Counted from the stretch's first letter, positions 32,320-41,493 are shown. The stretch is 64,000 bases of DNA from Prorocentrum cordatum (GCA_963575745.1 CAUYUJ010003043.1:18734-82733); one strand, 5' to 3'. Notes: generated by a model from the letters alone, not told the origin. Translations and numbers: made by a program.

Positions 32320-33250
32320 TTGTCTGGAGTATATACCTGATGTATGCTGGTTGAGTTTTTGGTATCGCTATGAGAATATGTGGGCGCTTTATTGCTCTAG
32401 TGTCTTCTGGACCGATGGGGCAGCCGATGTACCTCTTGACTTGGGTGGCCAGTGACTTGTTGTACTTCTTGTGTGTATTGTCGTCAGATGCTGGTTGACC
32501 AGGTTCTGAGCCCAAGATCAGTTGTTCCTGATGTGCATCTTCGCGCGGCGATCACGACCAGGGCACCTGCGGGAGTTGCCGGGCGGTCGCCGCCATCTCT
32601 GCGCTGGACAGCAGGCTATGTATCAAGACGCAGGGAACGTTCAATAAGGCATTTGAGCCAGACCTCCGCGACTTCCTGCACCTACGAACGCGACGGATTT
32701 CATGGCGGAAATCCAGCAGAAGTCCTCAAGTTCGTTGGGCCGCACGGCCTTCCAACTGGCGGAGATGGGGGTTGTTTTTGTTTGCATTTCGCTTCCGGCG
32801 CTGGCATCGATCATTTCGATTCACGACGCATTGCCCAACCGTGCCTTGGCAAGTGCACGCGGGCCTTGTACCCCAGGCTTTTGCACAGTGACAAGTTCTT
32901 GTTCGGGGATGAGGGTTACACGTATTATTCCGAACATGTACAGCAAGTCCAGAAAAGGTTGGTGAATGATGGTCTTGTCGTCGGACTTGCGTTCGCTTGT
33001 GGCGAATTCATGAGTTGCAGTTCTCTGGCCCCCAACGCCGGATGCCGTGACCATCGTTGGTTGCGGCGGGGACACGCGTGGAGGAACTCTTGCGGGCTGC
33101 CACAGCTTCTATTCGAGGCCGCTGAACTCTTGGGGGCTCGGGGGGGGGCGGGGGCGAAATCGAGTTCGCGCGGTGCGAGATCATGTACTATATGCTATAT
33201 GGCACCGGGCGCCATCATCACTGAAAAATGCGAACGCCTTTCCAAACCCT
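32320..33250. other. Unassigned sequence upstream of the CUB-LCCL exon
   Basis: A plus frame (32452-33471) is open but shows no recognised domain. The stretch may include an intron of the CUB-LCCL gene. I cannot place a splice acceptor with confidence because dinoflagellate donor sites vary. Confidence 0.4.
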
Positions 33251-33922
33251 ATGTTCCCCGACGGTGGCGGCGGCGGGGGACGGGGCGGCGGCGGCAGCGA
33301 GGAAAAAACGCTCAAGGTCGTGAAGGGCCACTGCCAGATCGTGCAAGAGCGTGCGGTCAGTTCACAGTTTCCAGGCGCGCAAAGACAAGACGACAGTTGC
33401 GTCACCGAGGTCGCCGTGGAACATGGCATTCAGCTTGGTGTGTTGTCGGTCAGTGCCGAGGACGGTTTTGACCACCTCAACGTAAATGGCGTTTACTATA
33501 GTGACACAGGGAGCGACGTAGTGGGGCCTCTTGAACCTTTGGTCGTCAGCGGCACCATCCGCTGGACGTCGGACTTCACTGTCAAGACGGAGGGTTGGGA
33601 GATTTGCCGTGGAGTCGAAACAGCAACGCAGATAGCTTGTGACGCCGTGTTTGACGATTTCGAGCTATCCGATGGGGATGAGCAAAGCGTGAGCTGCCCC
33701 CAGGGCTGCGTCACACATCCTTCCTGGTTGTGGGGAAGCACCCCCTACACCAGCGACTCGCCGATTTGCAAGTCTGTCGTGAATTTCGGCGGTTCTCATG
33801 ATTGCAAGTCTCAGATTGAGGTGCATGCGACTGGCCAAGCAGGCAAGTTCGAGGGCACCCTGCGCAATGGCATCGTCGCGCTGCCCTATTGGCCGTATTG
33901 GAACGCCGTTCGTATCAGTTAG
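33251..33922 (+). CDS. CUB-like + LCCL domain protein, probably a 3' exon
   Basis: The most convincing host gene piece. From an internal Met (33251) the frame gives 223 residues and ends in TAG; the frame is open further upstream to 33047, so the true start is unknown. A glycine-rich stretch comes first, with LKVVKGHCQ near residue 21. The CUB-like domain (about 20-125) has C..SSQFP, DDSC, an aromatic/Asp core FDHLNVNGVYYSD, and IRWTSDFTVKTEGWEIC at its end. The LCCL domain (about 147-218) has CPQGCVTHPS, LWGSTPYTSDSPIC and a closing RNGIVALPYW, matching the C..GC, WG..Y..DS.IC and NGI pattern. Both domains are typical of secreted or surface proteins that bind proteins or glycans. There is no signal peptide here, so it is probably the last exon. 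About 200 residues of domain-consistent sequence without a stop argue for function. No partner gene is visible nearby. Confidence 0.75.
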   Translation: MFPDGGGGGGRGGGGSEEKTLKVVKGHCQIVQERAVSSQFPGAQRQDDSCVTEVAVEHGIQLGVLSVSAEDGFDHLNVNGVYYSDTGSDVVGPLEPLVVSGTIRWTSDFTVKTEGWEICRGVETATQIACDAVFDDFELSDGDEQSVSCPQGCVTHPSWLWGSTPYTSDSPICKSVVNFGGSHDCKSQIEVHATGQAGKFEGTLRNGIVALPYWPYWNAVRIS

Positions 33923-33929
33923 TCGACGG

Positions 33930-34370
33930 GACACTTACGCATGCGTCTCAATGTCAACTCCGGGCACCCTCTAATATTTCCTCGTATCGGGCCAGTATTG
34001 TTGTAGGCCTCGTCGGAGTGCAAGCACCGGTGTCTGCAGCATGTAATGGGTCCTCTCTCTCTCCGTTATGATTTTTCTTTCAGTAAGGAGCTACCGCCCG
34101 CCAAAGGATATTCGCTGGCCGTGCGTAGCCAAGCGAGGGTCGGTAGTGTCTCCACAATTTGCAAACAGCGATTCCAGAGCGTCCAACGCGACCCGGGACG
34201 CCCCACAGCGGCTGCAGACGCACCCGGGGAGGCCCCAAGGAGGCTCCCTCCAGGCCTACAAGACGGGCCACAAGGGCCAAGAGAGGCCCAAACGCCGTGA
34301 AATATCATCCGACTCCCTCTCCACCTCCATGTCCCTCTCCCTCCACCTCCGCCTCATAGCAAGAAGAAGT
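33930..34370. other. Sequence after the CUB-LCCL stop
   Basis: About 440 bp that may hold the 3' untranslated region and flanking DNA. Pyrimidine-rich stretches occur near 34045-34085 and 34310-34345. No poly(A) signal was identified, and dinoflagellates generally lack AATAAA. Confidence 0.4.
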
Positions 34371-34374
34371 TATC

Positions 34375-34572
34375 CAGACCCCCAAAGTCGTGTTTTTTTT
34401 CATGATGTTGGGCCCCAGCGGTCTAGACCCATCCCGGCGGGATCGGTGTTTCATCCCGAGCCGTTTTGTTGACGATCCCGAGGGCCGGTAAGGGCCTGCG
34501 AAGTACGGGGGCCGAACGTAGCGAAACACATTTCCCGTCGTGATTGTTGTTCATGATTCGAGAGGGTCGGGG
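34375..34572 (+). mobile_element. Family E MITE-like element, copy 4
   Basis: CCAGACCCCCAAAGTCGTG start, CATCCCGAGCCG and TTGACGATCCCGAGGGCCGG blocks, and a decayed GAGAGGGTCGGGG end. Confidence 0.75.
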
Positions 34573-35327
34573 TACGTATCTCCGCCCTCCGCGTGAGGCC
34601 TGGTAAATTATTCACGCTTCGCGTTTCCCCACCAGCCCATTTGGAAGCCCGGCCCATGAGATTTTACGTGAAAGGGGATGAAGAGGCACAAGTAGTGAGA
34701 CAAAGCGGGCAACCATGGAGAACGGAGAGATTTGGGAGCAAGGGGGTGGCTTTGCAGGTCCTCTTCGGGGCATCCCTGGGGCCCGCGCGGGAGCGAGGGG
34801 AGGAGGAGGAGGAGGAGGAGGAGGAGTTTGAGGCCATTTTGGAGCATCGGAGGCCCTATTGAAGCCATCTTGGGCGAAAAAGGACCCCCTGCCATCCCGC
34901 CCCCAGAAAAAACCTCAGGGAGGGGAGGGGGAGGGTACACCTTCCCGAAGGCCCTGGCCTCCCGCCTGCGCGTTCGTCGTCGTCTGCCTGCTTCTCCTCC
35001 CCTCCTCGTCCCCTTCCGCCGGGCAGCACAGCCTGCCTGGGACCAGCGTGGCCACGTGTAGGGCGTCAGCCGACGATTGGTGTTCTCGATAATTCAGAGG
35101 TGTAGTTTCGGCGCCTCCCCTCGCAAGGAAAGAGAGTTTTTGGAAGCGGGAAGAAGAAAAACCCGCTGGACCACCTTAGCCCAGTGGGCTGGTAGGACCA
35201 CAGTCAACCCGCATAGTACGGATGGGCACCCTTCCCAAGGGTACCCTTGCAACCTTGCCTCGGCCCATCCTTGGCCGCTTTCGTCGGCCGCGCCCCGCTC
35301 GAGAAGCTTCGAAATGGGCGTCCAATC

Positions 35328-35496
35328 CTGAGATCCGACGTTGCAAAAAAATTCAACATCGCGAAAAATCGCAACCGGAGCCCTTGACCCCATCTTTCTG
35401 CGTCATTTTTCGAGGCGGATCGATCTGTGCGGGTCCTGGTGCCCGAAATTGAGCGAAAACGCCGGTTGCGAAAAAATTGCAGCGCCAGGATCTCAG
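35328..35496 (+). repeat. Family G inverted-end repeat, best copy
   Basis: CTGAGATCCGACGTTGCAAA start and a GCAGCGCCAGGATCTCAG end, inverted to each other over about 9 bp and then loosely (TTGCAA/TTGC). Interior blocks are GGAGCCCTTGACCCCATC, TTTCTGCGTC and GGATCGATCTGTG. Used here as reference orientation. Confidence 0.72.
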
Positions 35497-35642
35497 TGAA
35501 GGCCCTTGCGTCCTCATCGCCCATCCTTCCGATACGGGTCGACAGCAGCCCAGAGGGCCAGTGGGATCAGCTCGTGCGCGCGCAGCTCCACCGGCACCGT
35601 GGGCCGCTCGTCCGCCTCGCCGCGCGATACCCCGGCCATAAC

Positions 35643-35805
35643 TCAGGAGGGAAAAAAACACACAGACACAATTAATCGTCGATTCCCCCGGAAATATAGG
35701 AAATTATGGGAAGTGGGGGGGAAGGCAGAAACCCAGAAATAATGGAAAATATGGGGAATATCTTTATTTGTGTGTATTTATTTGTGTATCCTGGGGCCCC
35801 TTCAA
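35643..35805 (+). repeat. Dispersed repeat family A, copy 3
   Basis: TCAGGAGGGAAAAAAACACA start, CGTCGATTCCCCCGG, GAAGTGGGGGGGAAGGCAGA, TTTGTGTGTATTTATTTGTG and GGGGCCCCTTCAA. Closest in layout to the copy at 9-160. Confidence 0.88.
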
Positions 35806-35925
35806 CAACACGAGGGTGCGCCAGGGACATGTTGCGCTGTGGAAGGCTCCATGCGGCCCTCGCTTCGCGGCGCGCACCTCCCAGGAGCCTCTCGCACCAC
35901 TCGCATCCTGGGCCCAGGCCCCTGC

Positions 35926-36106
35926 CCAGACCCTTCGCGCTGTGACAAAATCGCGACGATAGGTTTTTCGCCATTCTCGGCCTCCGGGGGCCCCCACTGG
36001 GCCTCGGGACCGCCAAAGAACGGCTCAGGATGAAAATCCGGTTCCGGGGAAGGGGTCCAGATTTCTGGGGGTCGAGGCTGTGAACAAAATGACGATGTCG
36101 GGGGCC
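35926..36106 (-). mobile_element. Family E MITE-like element, copy 5
   Basis: CTCGGCCTCCGGGGGCCC and GGGCCTCGGGACCGCC core, then CGGCTCAGGATGAAAA and GGGGAAGGGGTCCAGA. Ends with TGAACAAAATGACGATGTCG. Confidence 0.75.
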
Positions 36107-36109
36107 TGC

Positions 36110-36262
36110 GTTCGGGTCATGAAGATCCAATGGGCGGTTCTTGCTAGTGTTCGGCCTCTGGGGGGCCCCCACCTGCGATCGGGGCCGTCCCGGGCAACGG
36201 GTCGAGACTTCTGGGGGTCCAGGTTCTGAAAAGATCGTGGCGTTGGGGGTCCGGTGAGCCTC
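36110..36262 (-). mobile_element. Family E MITE-like element, truncated copy 6
   Basis: GTTCGGCCTCTGGGGGGCCC, GGGGCCGTCCCGGGCAACGG and TCGAGACTTCTGGGGGTCC blocks. It lacks the GACTCAGGACGAAA block and sits tandem to the previous copy. Confidence 0.6.
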
Positions 36263-36367
36263 TCGCAGGACTCATGGAGGCGGTGGTGTCGAGACGTCTC
36301 GGCCAGGATTGCCTCGAATACGTGAGGACCACATTCAGTAAACGTGAGCTCTCGGCCCTCCGCCCGG

Positions 36368-36425
36368 GCGACGGCGCCGCCCCTGGCGCGCTCCGCGCGC
36401 CGGGGGAAGGGGGGTCCAGCGTGGC
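36368..36425. mobile_element. Family I foldback, core fragment
   Basis: GCGCCGCCCCTGGCGCGCTC and the following GCGCGCC core with the GGGGTCCAGCG shoulder. The outer hairpin arms are missing. Confidence 0.6.
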
Positions 36426-36442
36426 TCCAAGGAGTTCGTGTC

Positions 36443-36643
36443 GCAGGCCCAGAGGTTGACACCAAACACCAAGATCGGCGGTGTGCCTCCACCGAGCGAA
36501 GGCGATCCCGATCTCGGTGATGGTGGTAATATTCTGGCTTCCAAGGTGACCGACATATTACTACCAACACCGAAACCCAGGATCATCTTCCCCACATGGA
36601 GGCAACCTCCTGTGCTGGTGTTGGTGCCAATTTCCAGGCCTCC
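36443..36643 (+). mobile_element. Family D inverted-repeat element, copy 1
   Basis: About 200 bp with long imperfect inverted ends. The left end reads GCAGGCCCAGAGGTTGACAC; the right end, reverse-complemented, reads GGAGGCCTGGAAATTGGCAC. Similarity continues inward through ACCAACACC, GTGCCTCCAC and GGGAAGA-like words for about 60 bp. Other copies are at 46711-46911 and 62138-62324. No target duplication is evident. Confidence 0.82.
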
Positions 36644-36880
36644 AATCGTGGAAGTTTATGTTTATGCAAGTGCTTGTTCTTCTCTGGCGGCGGAGGCGTC
36701 GAGACTGCTCGGCCAGGGTTGCTGCTCCACTGCCATGCGAACCTCGGTGACATCCACCGACGTGATGTTTTCAATCCGCGGCCCCAGAGGTCCCGACCGC
36801 TTGCCCGGGGGCAATTCGTCCAGGATCCCTTTTGGTGGCGTCGGGTCCCGAAAACGGACGCCGAGGGCTGAGACCTAGGA

Positions 36881-36950
36881 AATACCACCCGTTGAGCAAA
36901 AAAGGGCTGAGACCTAGGAAATAACGCCAGTTGAACAAAAAACAAGAAAC
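36881..36950 (+). repeat. Short tandem duplication (about 39 bp x 2)
   Basis: GGGCTGAGACCTAGGAAATA followed by a CC-AGTTGAxCAAAAA part occurs twice in direct orientation. Confidence 0.8.
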
Positions 36951-37139
36951 GATCGTCGGAGATCTGGGGATGCCTCCTTGACGGGGGAATGGAGCTGCCG
37001 CGCTTTCTAGACACACCTGCTTCTGCGGCGCGAGGGACGGCGCAGCGCCGTGCCGAGGCCCTCCCCCTCGACCACTATGTCTTGACGACCGAGGCCCGCC
37101 ACTACGCGCGGGGGGAGACTGATTGCTGCCACGCGCACG

Positions 37140-37435
37140 CTGGGAGGAGGAGGAGGAGGAGGAGGAGGAGGAGGAGGAGGAGGAGGAGGAGGAGGAGGAG
37201 AGGAGGAGGAGGAGGAGGAGGAGGAGGAGGAGGAGGAGGAGGAGGAGAGCGGAGGAGGAGGGAGGAGGGGGAGGAGGGAGGAGGAGGGAGGAGGGAGGAG
37301 GAGGAGGAGGGAGGAGAGGAGGAGGAGGAGAGGAGGAGGAGGGAGGAGGAGGGAGGAGGGGGCGGAGGAGGCGGAGGAGGCGGAGGAGGCGGAGGAGGAG
37401 GAGGAGGAGGAGGAGGAGGAGGAGGAGGCGGAGGT
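37140..37435 (+). repeat. (GGA)n microsatellite, long
   Basis: About 300 bp of GGA with GGC interruptions at the right. One of the longest of the window's GGA tracts. Confidence 0.95.
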
Positions 37436-37614
37436 GTTCCTCCCCGGCCCCGGGGGGGGCGGGGCGGGGGCGGCGGGGCGGCGGGGCGCAGTTCCAGCCG
37501 CCACCGCCCAGGGAGCGGACGGGGGCTCCCCGCGGGGGCCCCCCCGGCGGCGGCCCCTCGGCTTCCAGCAGCTGGGAGGCCGCAGGCCCAGCGGCGGGCG
37601 ACGGGCCGAGCGTA

Positions 37615-38015
37615 CGGGACGGGAGAACGACCACAGCCGCTGCGTTTCTTTTGTTGCCGCCTTCCGGCCAGCAGAAACACAGCTCTTCCGGTCGGTCGGT
37701 CGCCGGGGCTTGGCCCTGCTCAGACGGCGCCCTGTCGGGGCGGCGTGTCCAGATTAAGAGGCCCTGGGGACCGATCCCCCGCGGATTTTCCGCTGGTGGA
37801 GCAGTGATGATGCTGCAGCAGGCTCCTCCTGAGTGCTGAAAGAGGCAACGCTGGCCCGCAGGGGCAGCGCTGCCCTTCCTGCAGCGACCCAGGTGCAGCT
37901 GCGCATTTTCGTGGAGCGTGGCGCCAGGGACATGACCACAGCCGCTGCTTCCTTTTCGGCCGGCTGGAAGGCGGCGCAAACGAGAAGCAGTGGCTGTGGT
38001 CATTGTCCCGTCCCG
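37615..38015. mobile_element. Element R, about 400-bp inverted-repeat element
   Basis: The left arm CGGGACGGGAGAACGACCAC and onward (37615-37672) is matched in reverse complement by the right arm ending CATTGTCCCGTCCCG (about 37945-38015). Both arms include CCACAGCC-CTGC and GCCGCCTTCC-GCC. Arms are 55-70 bp at roughly 80 percent by eye. The spacer is about 270 bp and non-coding. Confidence 0.7.
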
Positions 38016-38065
38016 CAGAGCTGTTCACAGGCATGATCGACGCGCTCGCTTCCCAGAACCTTTCG

Positions 38066-38228
38066 ATTTAAGTCGGGCGTGTCCCTCTACAGGAGGAATA
38101 TGCGAACATAGTCAAAAAAATAGTCTGGGGACGATTCTTTTGTTTATTTTTGACCCATTTCGAGCATTTTGGGGGTATTCTTTATTTTTCATCCAAAACT
38201 CCCTTGTAGGGGGACATGCCCGCTTTAA
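38066..38228 (+). mobile_element. Family C MITE, copy 2, with 8-bp target duplication
   Basis: 163 bp. Starts TTAAGTCGGGCGTGTCCCTC. Its right end reads CTTGTAGGGGGACATGCCCG followed by CTTTAA. Flanks are CTTTCGAT (38058-38065) and CTTTTGAT (38229-38236), 7 of 8 identical. Confidence 0.87.
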
Positions 38229-38477
38229 CTTTTGATCAGTATCTTTTAACCGATCCCCATCCCCATCCCCATCCCCATCCCCATCCCCATCCCCATCCCC
38301 TTCGAGACCCCCACCAAACTGCCCCCCCAGGTTGGGGATAGCACCCCTCGAAACCCGAAGGGAACGCCCTATATCCCCATCCAGGGGGGTAAATCGGCCA
38401 GTGGGGCCCAGGCCACGCCGCTGGGGATGGGGATCGGATAAACGATACTCATCCCAGAACCTTTGAGATCCTGGCGT

Positions 38478-38668
38478 CCCAGACATGATCGCGTCGTGAA
38501 CAAAAATCAGCTCGGGAGGTGGTTTGCCCTTATTCGGGCCCCTGGGAGCCCTCGCCAGGCCTCGGGACCGTCTCAAAACGACTCGGGATGAGAAGCCGGT
38601 CCTGGGGAAAGGGTCGGGACTTCTAGGGACCCCGTATTGAAAAAAAGTCTGGACGTCGCATGTTTGGG
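38478..38668 (-). mobile_element. Family E MITE-like element, copy 7
   Basis: CCCAGACATGATCGCGTCGT start and CGTCGCATGTTTGGGG end. The core GGCCTCGGGACCGTC, CGACTCGGGATGAGAAGCC and AAGGGTCGGGACTTCTAGGG are intact. GAGATCC lies just outside the left end and a family G copy adjoins the right. Confidence 0.82.
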
Positions 38669-38670
38669 GC

Positions 38671-38823
38671 TGCAATTTTTTCACAGCCGTCGTTTTCGTC
38701 CAGGTTCGGGCCCCGCGACCCTCACAGATCGATCCGGCTCGAGAGATGGCGCAGAACTAGGAGGCCCAGGGCTCCGGTTGTGATTTTCCGCGACGTTGCA
38801 ATTCTGTTGCAACGTCGGATGCC
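38671..38823 (-). repeat. Family G repeat, copy adjoining family E
   Basis: GCTGCAATTTTTTCACAGCC start, then AGATCGATCCGGCTC, CCCAGGGCTCCGGTTGTGA and GTTGCAACGTCGGATG, the reverse orientation of the copy at 35328. Confidence 0.68.
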
Positions 38824-38944
38824 AGGGAAGCCCTCGCGCCTCGAACGACACGGACGAGCAAGAACCTCGGTCGTCGATCCTCGAACCCTCCTCCCCTTAC
38901 TTCCCTCTCCTTCTCGGCCGCACGCCGGCGGGCGGGACCCAGAC

Positions 38945-39115
38945 TTAAGTCGGGCTTGTCCCTCTACAGGAGGAGTGTTCAAAAATAGTAACAAAATTGT
39001 CTGGGGACGATTTTATCAACATTTTTTTGGGTACAAAAACTATTTGGGAGTTTTTGTTGGGGTATTTTGGATTTTTCGTCCAAAATCCCCCTGTAGGGGG
39101 ACACGCCCGACTCAA
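38945..39115 (+). mobile_element. Family C MITE, copy 3, inserted in a family E end
   Basis: 171 bp. Starts TTAAGTCGGGCTTGTCCCTC and ends in GTAGGGGGACACGCCCGACT followed by CAA. The inverted ends match over about 30 bp. Flanks are ACCCAGAC at 38937-38944 and ACCCAGAC at 39116-39123, a perfect 8-bp duplication. The duplicated sequence is the terminal motif of the family E copy that continues to the right, so this C copy landed on an E end. Confidence 0.9.
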
Positions 39116-39116
39116 A

Positions 39117-39457
39117 CCCAGACCCCCGACGTAATGACTTGTTCGTAACGTCGACCCTCAGAGGTCTCGACCCCTTCCCCTGGACCAGCTTCTCGTCCTG
39201 AGTCGTTTTTTGACGCTCCCGAGGCCCGGTACTCCAAATCCCTTATTGATCATCCCCCGGGTCCAGTTTTTGAAGGCGCCTTTTTTGTAACTGGGTGGGT
39301 CCGGTTTACTAGGGCTGTTTCTTTGGATCGGAGCTGGGGGGTCCAGTTTTTTAGAGGAGGGGTCGATTAATAAGGGATTTGGAGTAAGGGCCCCTGGAGG
39401 CCGAAAACAGCGAAGAACCTCCCGTCGTGATCTTTTCATCACCCGAGGGGGTCTGGG
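39117..39457 (+). mobile_element. Family E MITE-like element, copy 8, interrupted by element F
   Basis: Starts CCCAGACCCCCGACGTAATG and ends GGGGGTCTGGG, a good inverted end pair. Internal blocks are CCTCAGAGGTCTCGACCCC, CGTCCTGAGTCG and TTTTGACGCTCCCGAGGC. Between CCCGG and AGGGCCCC it is split by element F at a TA site that is single in the other copies (for example CCCGGTAAGGG at 50170). Confidence 0.85.
39232..39384 (+). mobile_element. Element F, TA-inserting MITE nested in family E
   Basis: 153 bp with 20-bp terminal inverted repeats. The left end is CTCCAAATCCCTTATTGATC; the right end, reverse-complemented, is CTCCAAATCCCTTATTAATC, one mismatch. TA is present on both sides (39230-39231 and 39385-39386) and single in uninterrupted family E copies, so the target duplication is proven by comparison. 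The pattern fits Tc1/mariner-derived (Stowaway-type) MITEs. It is non-coding and the only copy in the window. Confidence 0.92.
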
Positions 39458-39540
39458 AAGGCAGAGGGGGACGGGCCTTCTCAGGAGGCAGCGGGGCTTC
39501 CCAGAAGCCCTCCTGGGAACCTCCCGCATCATCCCACTCT

Positions 39541-39620
39541 CGAGGGGGAGGAGGAGGAGGAGGGGGAGGAGGAGGAGGAGGAGGAGGAGGAGGAGGAGGA
39601 GGAGGAGGAGGAGGAGGAGG
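39541..39620 (+). repeat. (GGA)n microsatellite
   Basis: About 80 bp of nearly pure GGA. Confidence 0.95.
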
Positions 39621-39776
39621 AGCTGGAGTCCGAGAGCGAGGAGAGGCCTCCCGAGCCTCAGGCGGGGCGCCACGGGCGGCCTCGCGGAGCGCGGGCGGCC
39701 GCTTTCGCGAGCAGCCCCGCCGCCTCTGCCGCTGCTCCGAGTGCTCCGGGGCCCCGTCGATGGGCTCGCGACAGGA

Positions 39777-39922
39777 GGCCACATGCGAACCCTACCCCTA
39801 CCCCTCACGATTTCTGAGGGGGGGGGGGTGGAGTTCACTTCGCTCGGGACCTCCCGAATGGAGTGGACCCCACCCTCCCCCTCAGAAATCGTGGGGGGTG
39901 GGGGTAGGGTTCGCATGTGGCC
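39777..39922. mobile_element. Element S, near-perfect foldback
   Basis: The left arm starts GGCCACATGCGAACCCTACC and runs through CACGATTTCTGAGGGGG. The right arm is its reverse complement and ends GGGTTCGCATGTGGCC. Arms are about 55 bp with only a few mismatches around a spacer of about 35 bp. No second copy is seen in this window. Confidence 0.85.
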
Positions 39923-40033
39923 CCCTAGGAGCTGCAGATCTGGCCACGGCTTGCTGGCGCGGAGGCCCTCCCGGGAAGGCCGCGTTTACGGAGCTGCTCC
40001 ATGCATTCTGACAGCTCGTCGCGTCGATCGTGA

Positions 40034-40142
40034 GGAGGAGGACGAGGAGGAGGAGGAGAAGGAGGAAGAGGAGGAGGAGGAGGAGGAGGGGAGGAGGAGG
40101 AGGAGGAGGAGGAGGAGGAGGAGGAGAGGGAGGAGGAGGAGG
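40034..40142 (+). repeat. (GGA)n microsatellite
   Basis: About 110 bp of GGA with GAA interruptions. Confidence 0.95.
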
Positions 40143-40349
40143 GTCGATCGTAACCACAGTTTTCGCGTCGTGGCTATACGCGCAGCCGTGTCGTGCGCAC
40201 GGCGGGCTCGCGTCGCGTCGGCCGGCGGCGGCCCCAGCGCGCGCGTTCCAGGTTGGGTGCCGCCCGTGGCCCAGGGTCGGCCGCCGCGGAAGGATGCGGC
40301 GCTCATGGCACGGCCGATCGCTCGAGTTTGAACGATCTCCGCGGTGTCT

Positions 40350-40513
40350 GCCTCCTCCCCCTCCTCCTCCTCCTCCTCCTCCTCCTCCTCCTTTTCCTCC
40401 TCCTCCTCCTCCTCCTCCTCCTGTCTCCTCCTCCTCCTCCTCTTCTTCTTCCTCCTCCTCCTCCTCCTCCTCCTCCTCCCCCTCCCTCTCTTGCTCCTCC
40501 TCCTCCTCCTCCC
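40350..40513 (+). repeat. (CCT)n microsatellite
   Basis: About 160 bp of CCT/CTT, the complement of the GGA tract about 200 bp upstream; the two could pair. Confidence 0.95.
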
Positions 40514-40588
40514 GAGTGGCGCAGTTCGCATGGCGGTGCTCGCCTAACTTCGCGCATCGCGGGGAGCGCCGCGCGGAATTGGGCGGTC

Positions 40589-40810
40589 CAGGGACATGAT
40601 CCGGCTCGAGTAAGGAACGCTTGCTTTTCAAAAGGGGCTCGGGCGTTCGTTTGGTTTGCGTGCGTTCCGCTGCTCTTATGGCGGCGAGGCCCCCTCGTGC
40701 TCCTTCGGATTCTGGACGCGCGGGTCCATTCCTTCGGACTTCGTAGACTTACTTGGAAACTAAAGGGCCTTCGTTCCTTGTTTATCGTTCCTTAGGTCAG
40801 GCCGAATCCG
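40589..40810 (+). mobile_element. Family B MITE-like element, copy 2
   Basis: Interior shared with 3903-4086: GTGCGTTCCGCTGCTCTTAT, the GGCGGCGAGGCCCCC block, TTCGTAGACTTACTTGGAAA and the CGTTCCTTAGGTCAGGCCGA end. The left inverted end is GGCTCGAGTAAGGAACG, and an extra ACATGA separates it from CAGGG. TA flanks the right end (40811-40812) but not the left. An internal block of about 30 bp (TTCGGA type) is partly duplicated relative to copy 1. Confidence 0.75.
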
Positions 40811-40844
40811 GTACCCCTGCCGTTGCCCCTCGGACTCCCCCAGG

Positions 40845-41124
40845 GTTAAGTCGGGCCTCTCCCTCTACAGTGGGGAAGATTCCCAAATAGTAAAAAGATA
40901 GTCGGGGGACTTGTTTACCATTTTTGAGTTATACTGGGATATGTTCCGGGTGTTTTCTGCTTCTCGTCTCTCCTTCTACGGGAGGAATATTCAAAAACAA
41001 GTATAAAACATAGTATGGGAACGATTTTTTGTTTGTATCATTTTTGAATGTTATTGGAATGTGTTCTGGGTGTTTTCTATTTTTCGTCCAAAATCCCCCT
41101 GTATGGGGGACAGGCCCGACCTAG
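40845..41124 (+). mobile_element. Family C MITE, copy 4, internally duplicated
   Basis: Starts TTAAGTCGGGCCTCTCCCTC and ends in TATGGGGGACAGGCCCGACC plus TAG. The left half is repeated: a second CTCTCCTTCTACGGGAGGAA with the following TATTCAAAAA begins near 40974. Flanks CCCCAGGG and CCGGAGGG agree at 6 of 8 positions. Confidence 0.78.
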
Positions 41125-41310
41125 CCGGAGGGACCTTTTTTTCCCGCGCGCTGGGACTATGGTGGATTTGGTTGGGTGTGCCTGGAAGATAACTGCTCGC
41201 ACCCTGAATGTCCCGATCGTTGAACGATCCCCGCGGTGCCGGGAGCCAACGCCGAGGTCGAGACGACGCGCACTTGCCGCAACCATGTAATCTGGCTGCG
41301 CGCACTAGGG

Positions 41311-41454
41311 TTAAGTCGTTCCTGTCCCGAGACAGGGGGGAATATTCAAAATTTCAGTAAACAACAAAACAAAAAGCGCGGGGACGATTTCTGGAGTATG
41401 CTTGAGCATTTTTTGAGGTATTGATGGACTCTTTTTGATTTCTCGTCGACCTAA
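41311..41454 (+). mobile_element. Family C MITE, copy 5, with a decayed right end
   Basis: Starts TTAAGTCGTTCCTGTCCCGA, contains CAGGGGGGAATATTCAAAAT and GGGGACGATTTCT, and ends CTCGTCGACCTAA without the usual GTAGGGGGACA block. Flanks are CACTAGGG on the left and CACTATAGGG on the right. Another family C end (CTAAGTCGGGCCTGTCCCCC) starts at 41465. Confidence 0.7.
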
Positions 41455-41493
41455 CACTATAGGGCTAAGTCGGGCCTGTCCCCCTACGACGGG

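Noticed and set aside
34829-34845. GGCCATTTTGGAGC as another spliced-leader relic
   Set aside because: Ten matching bases without the CCGTA start or CTCAAG end; expected by chance.
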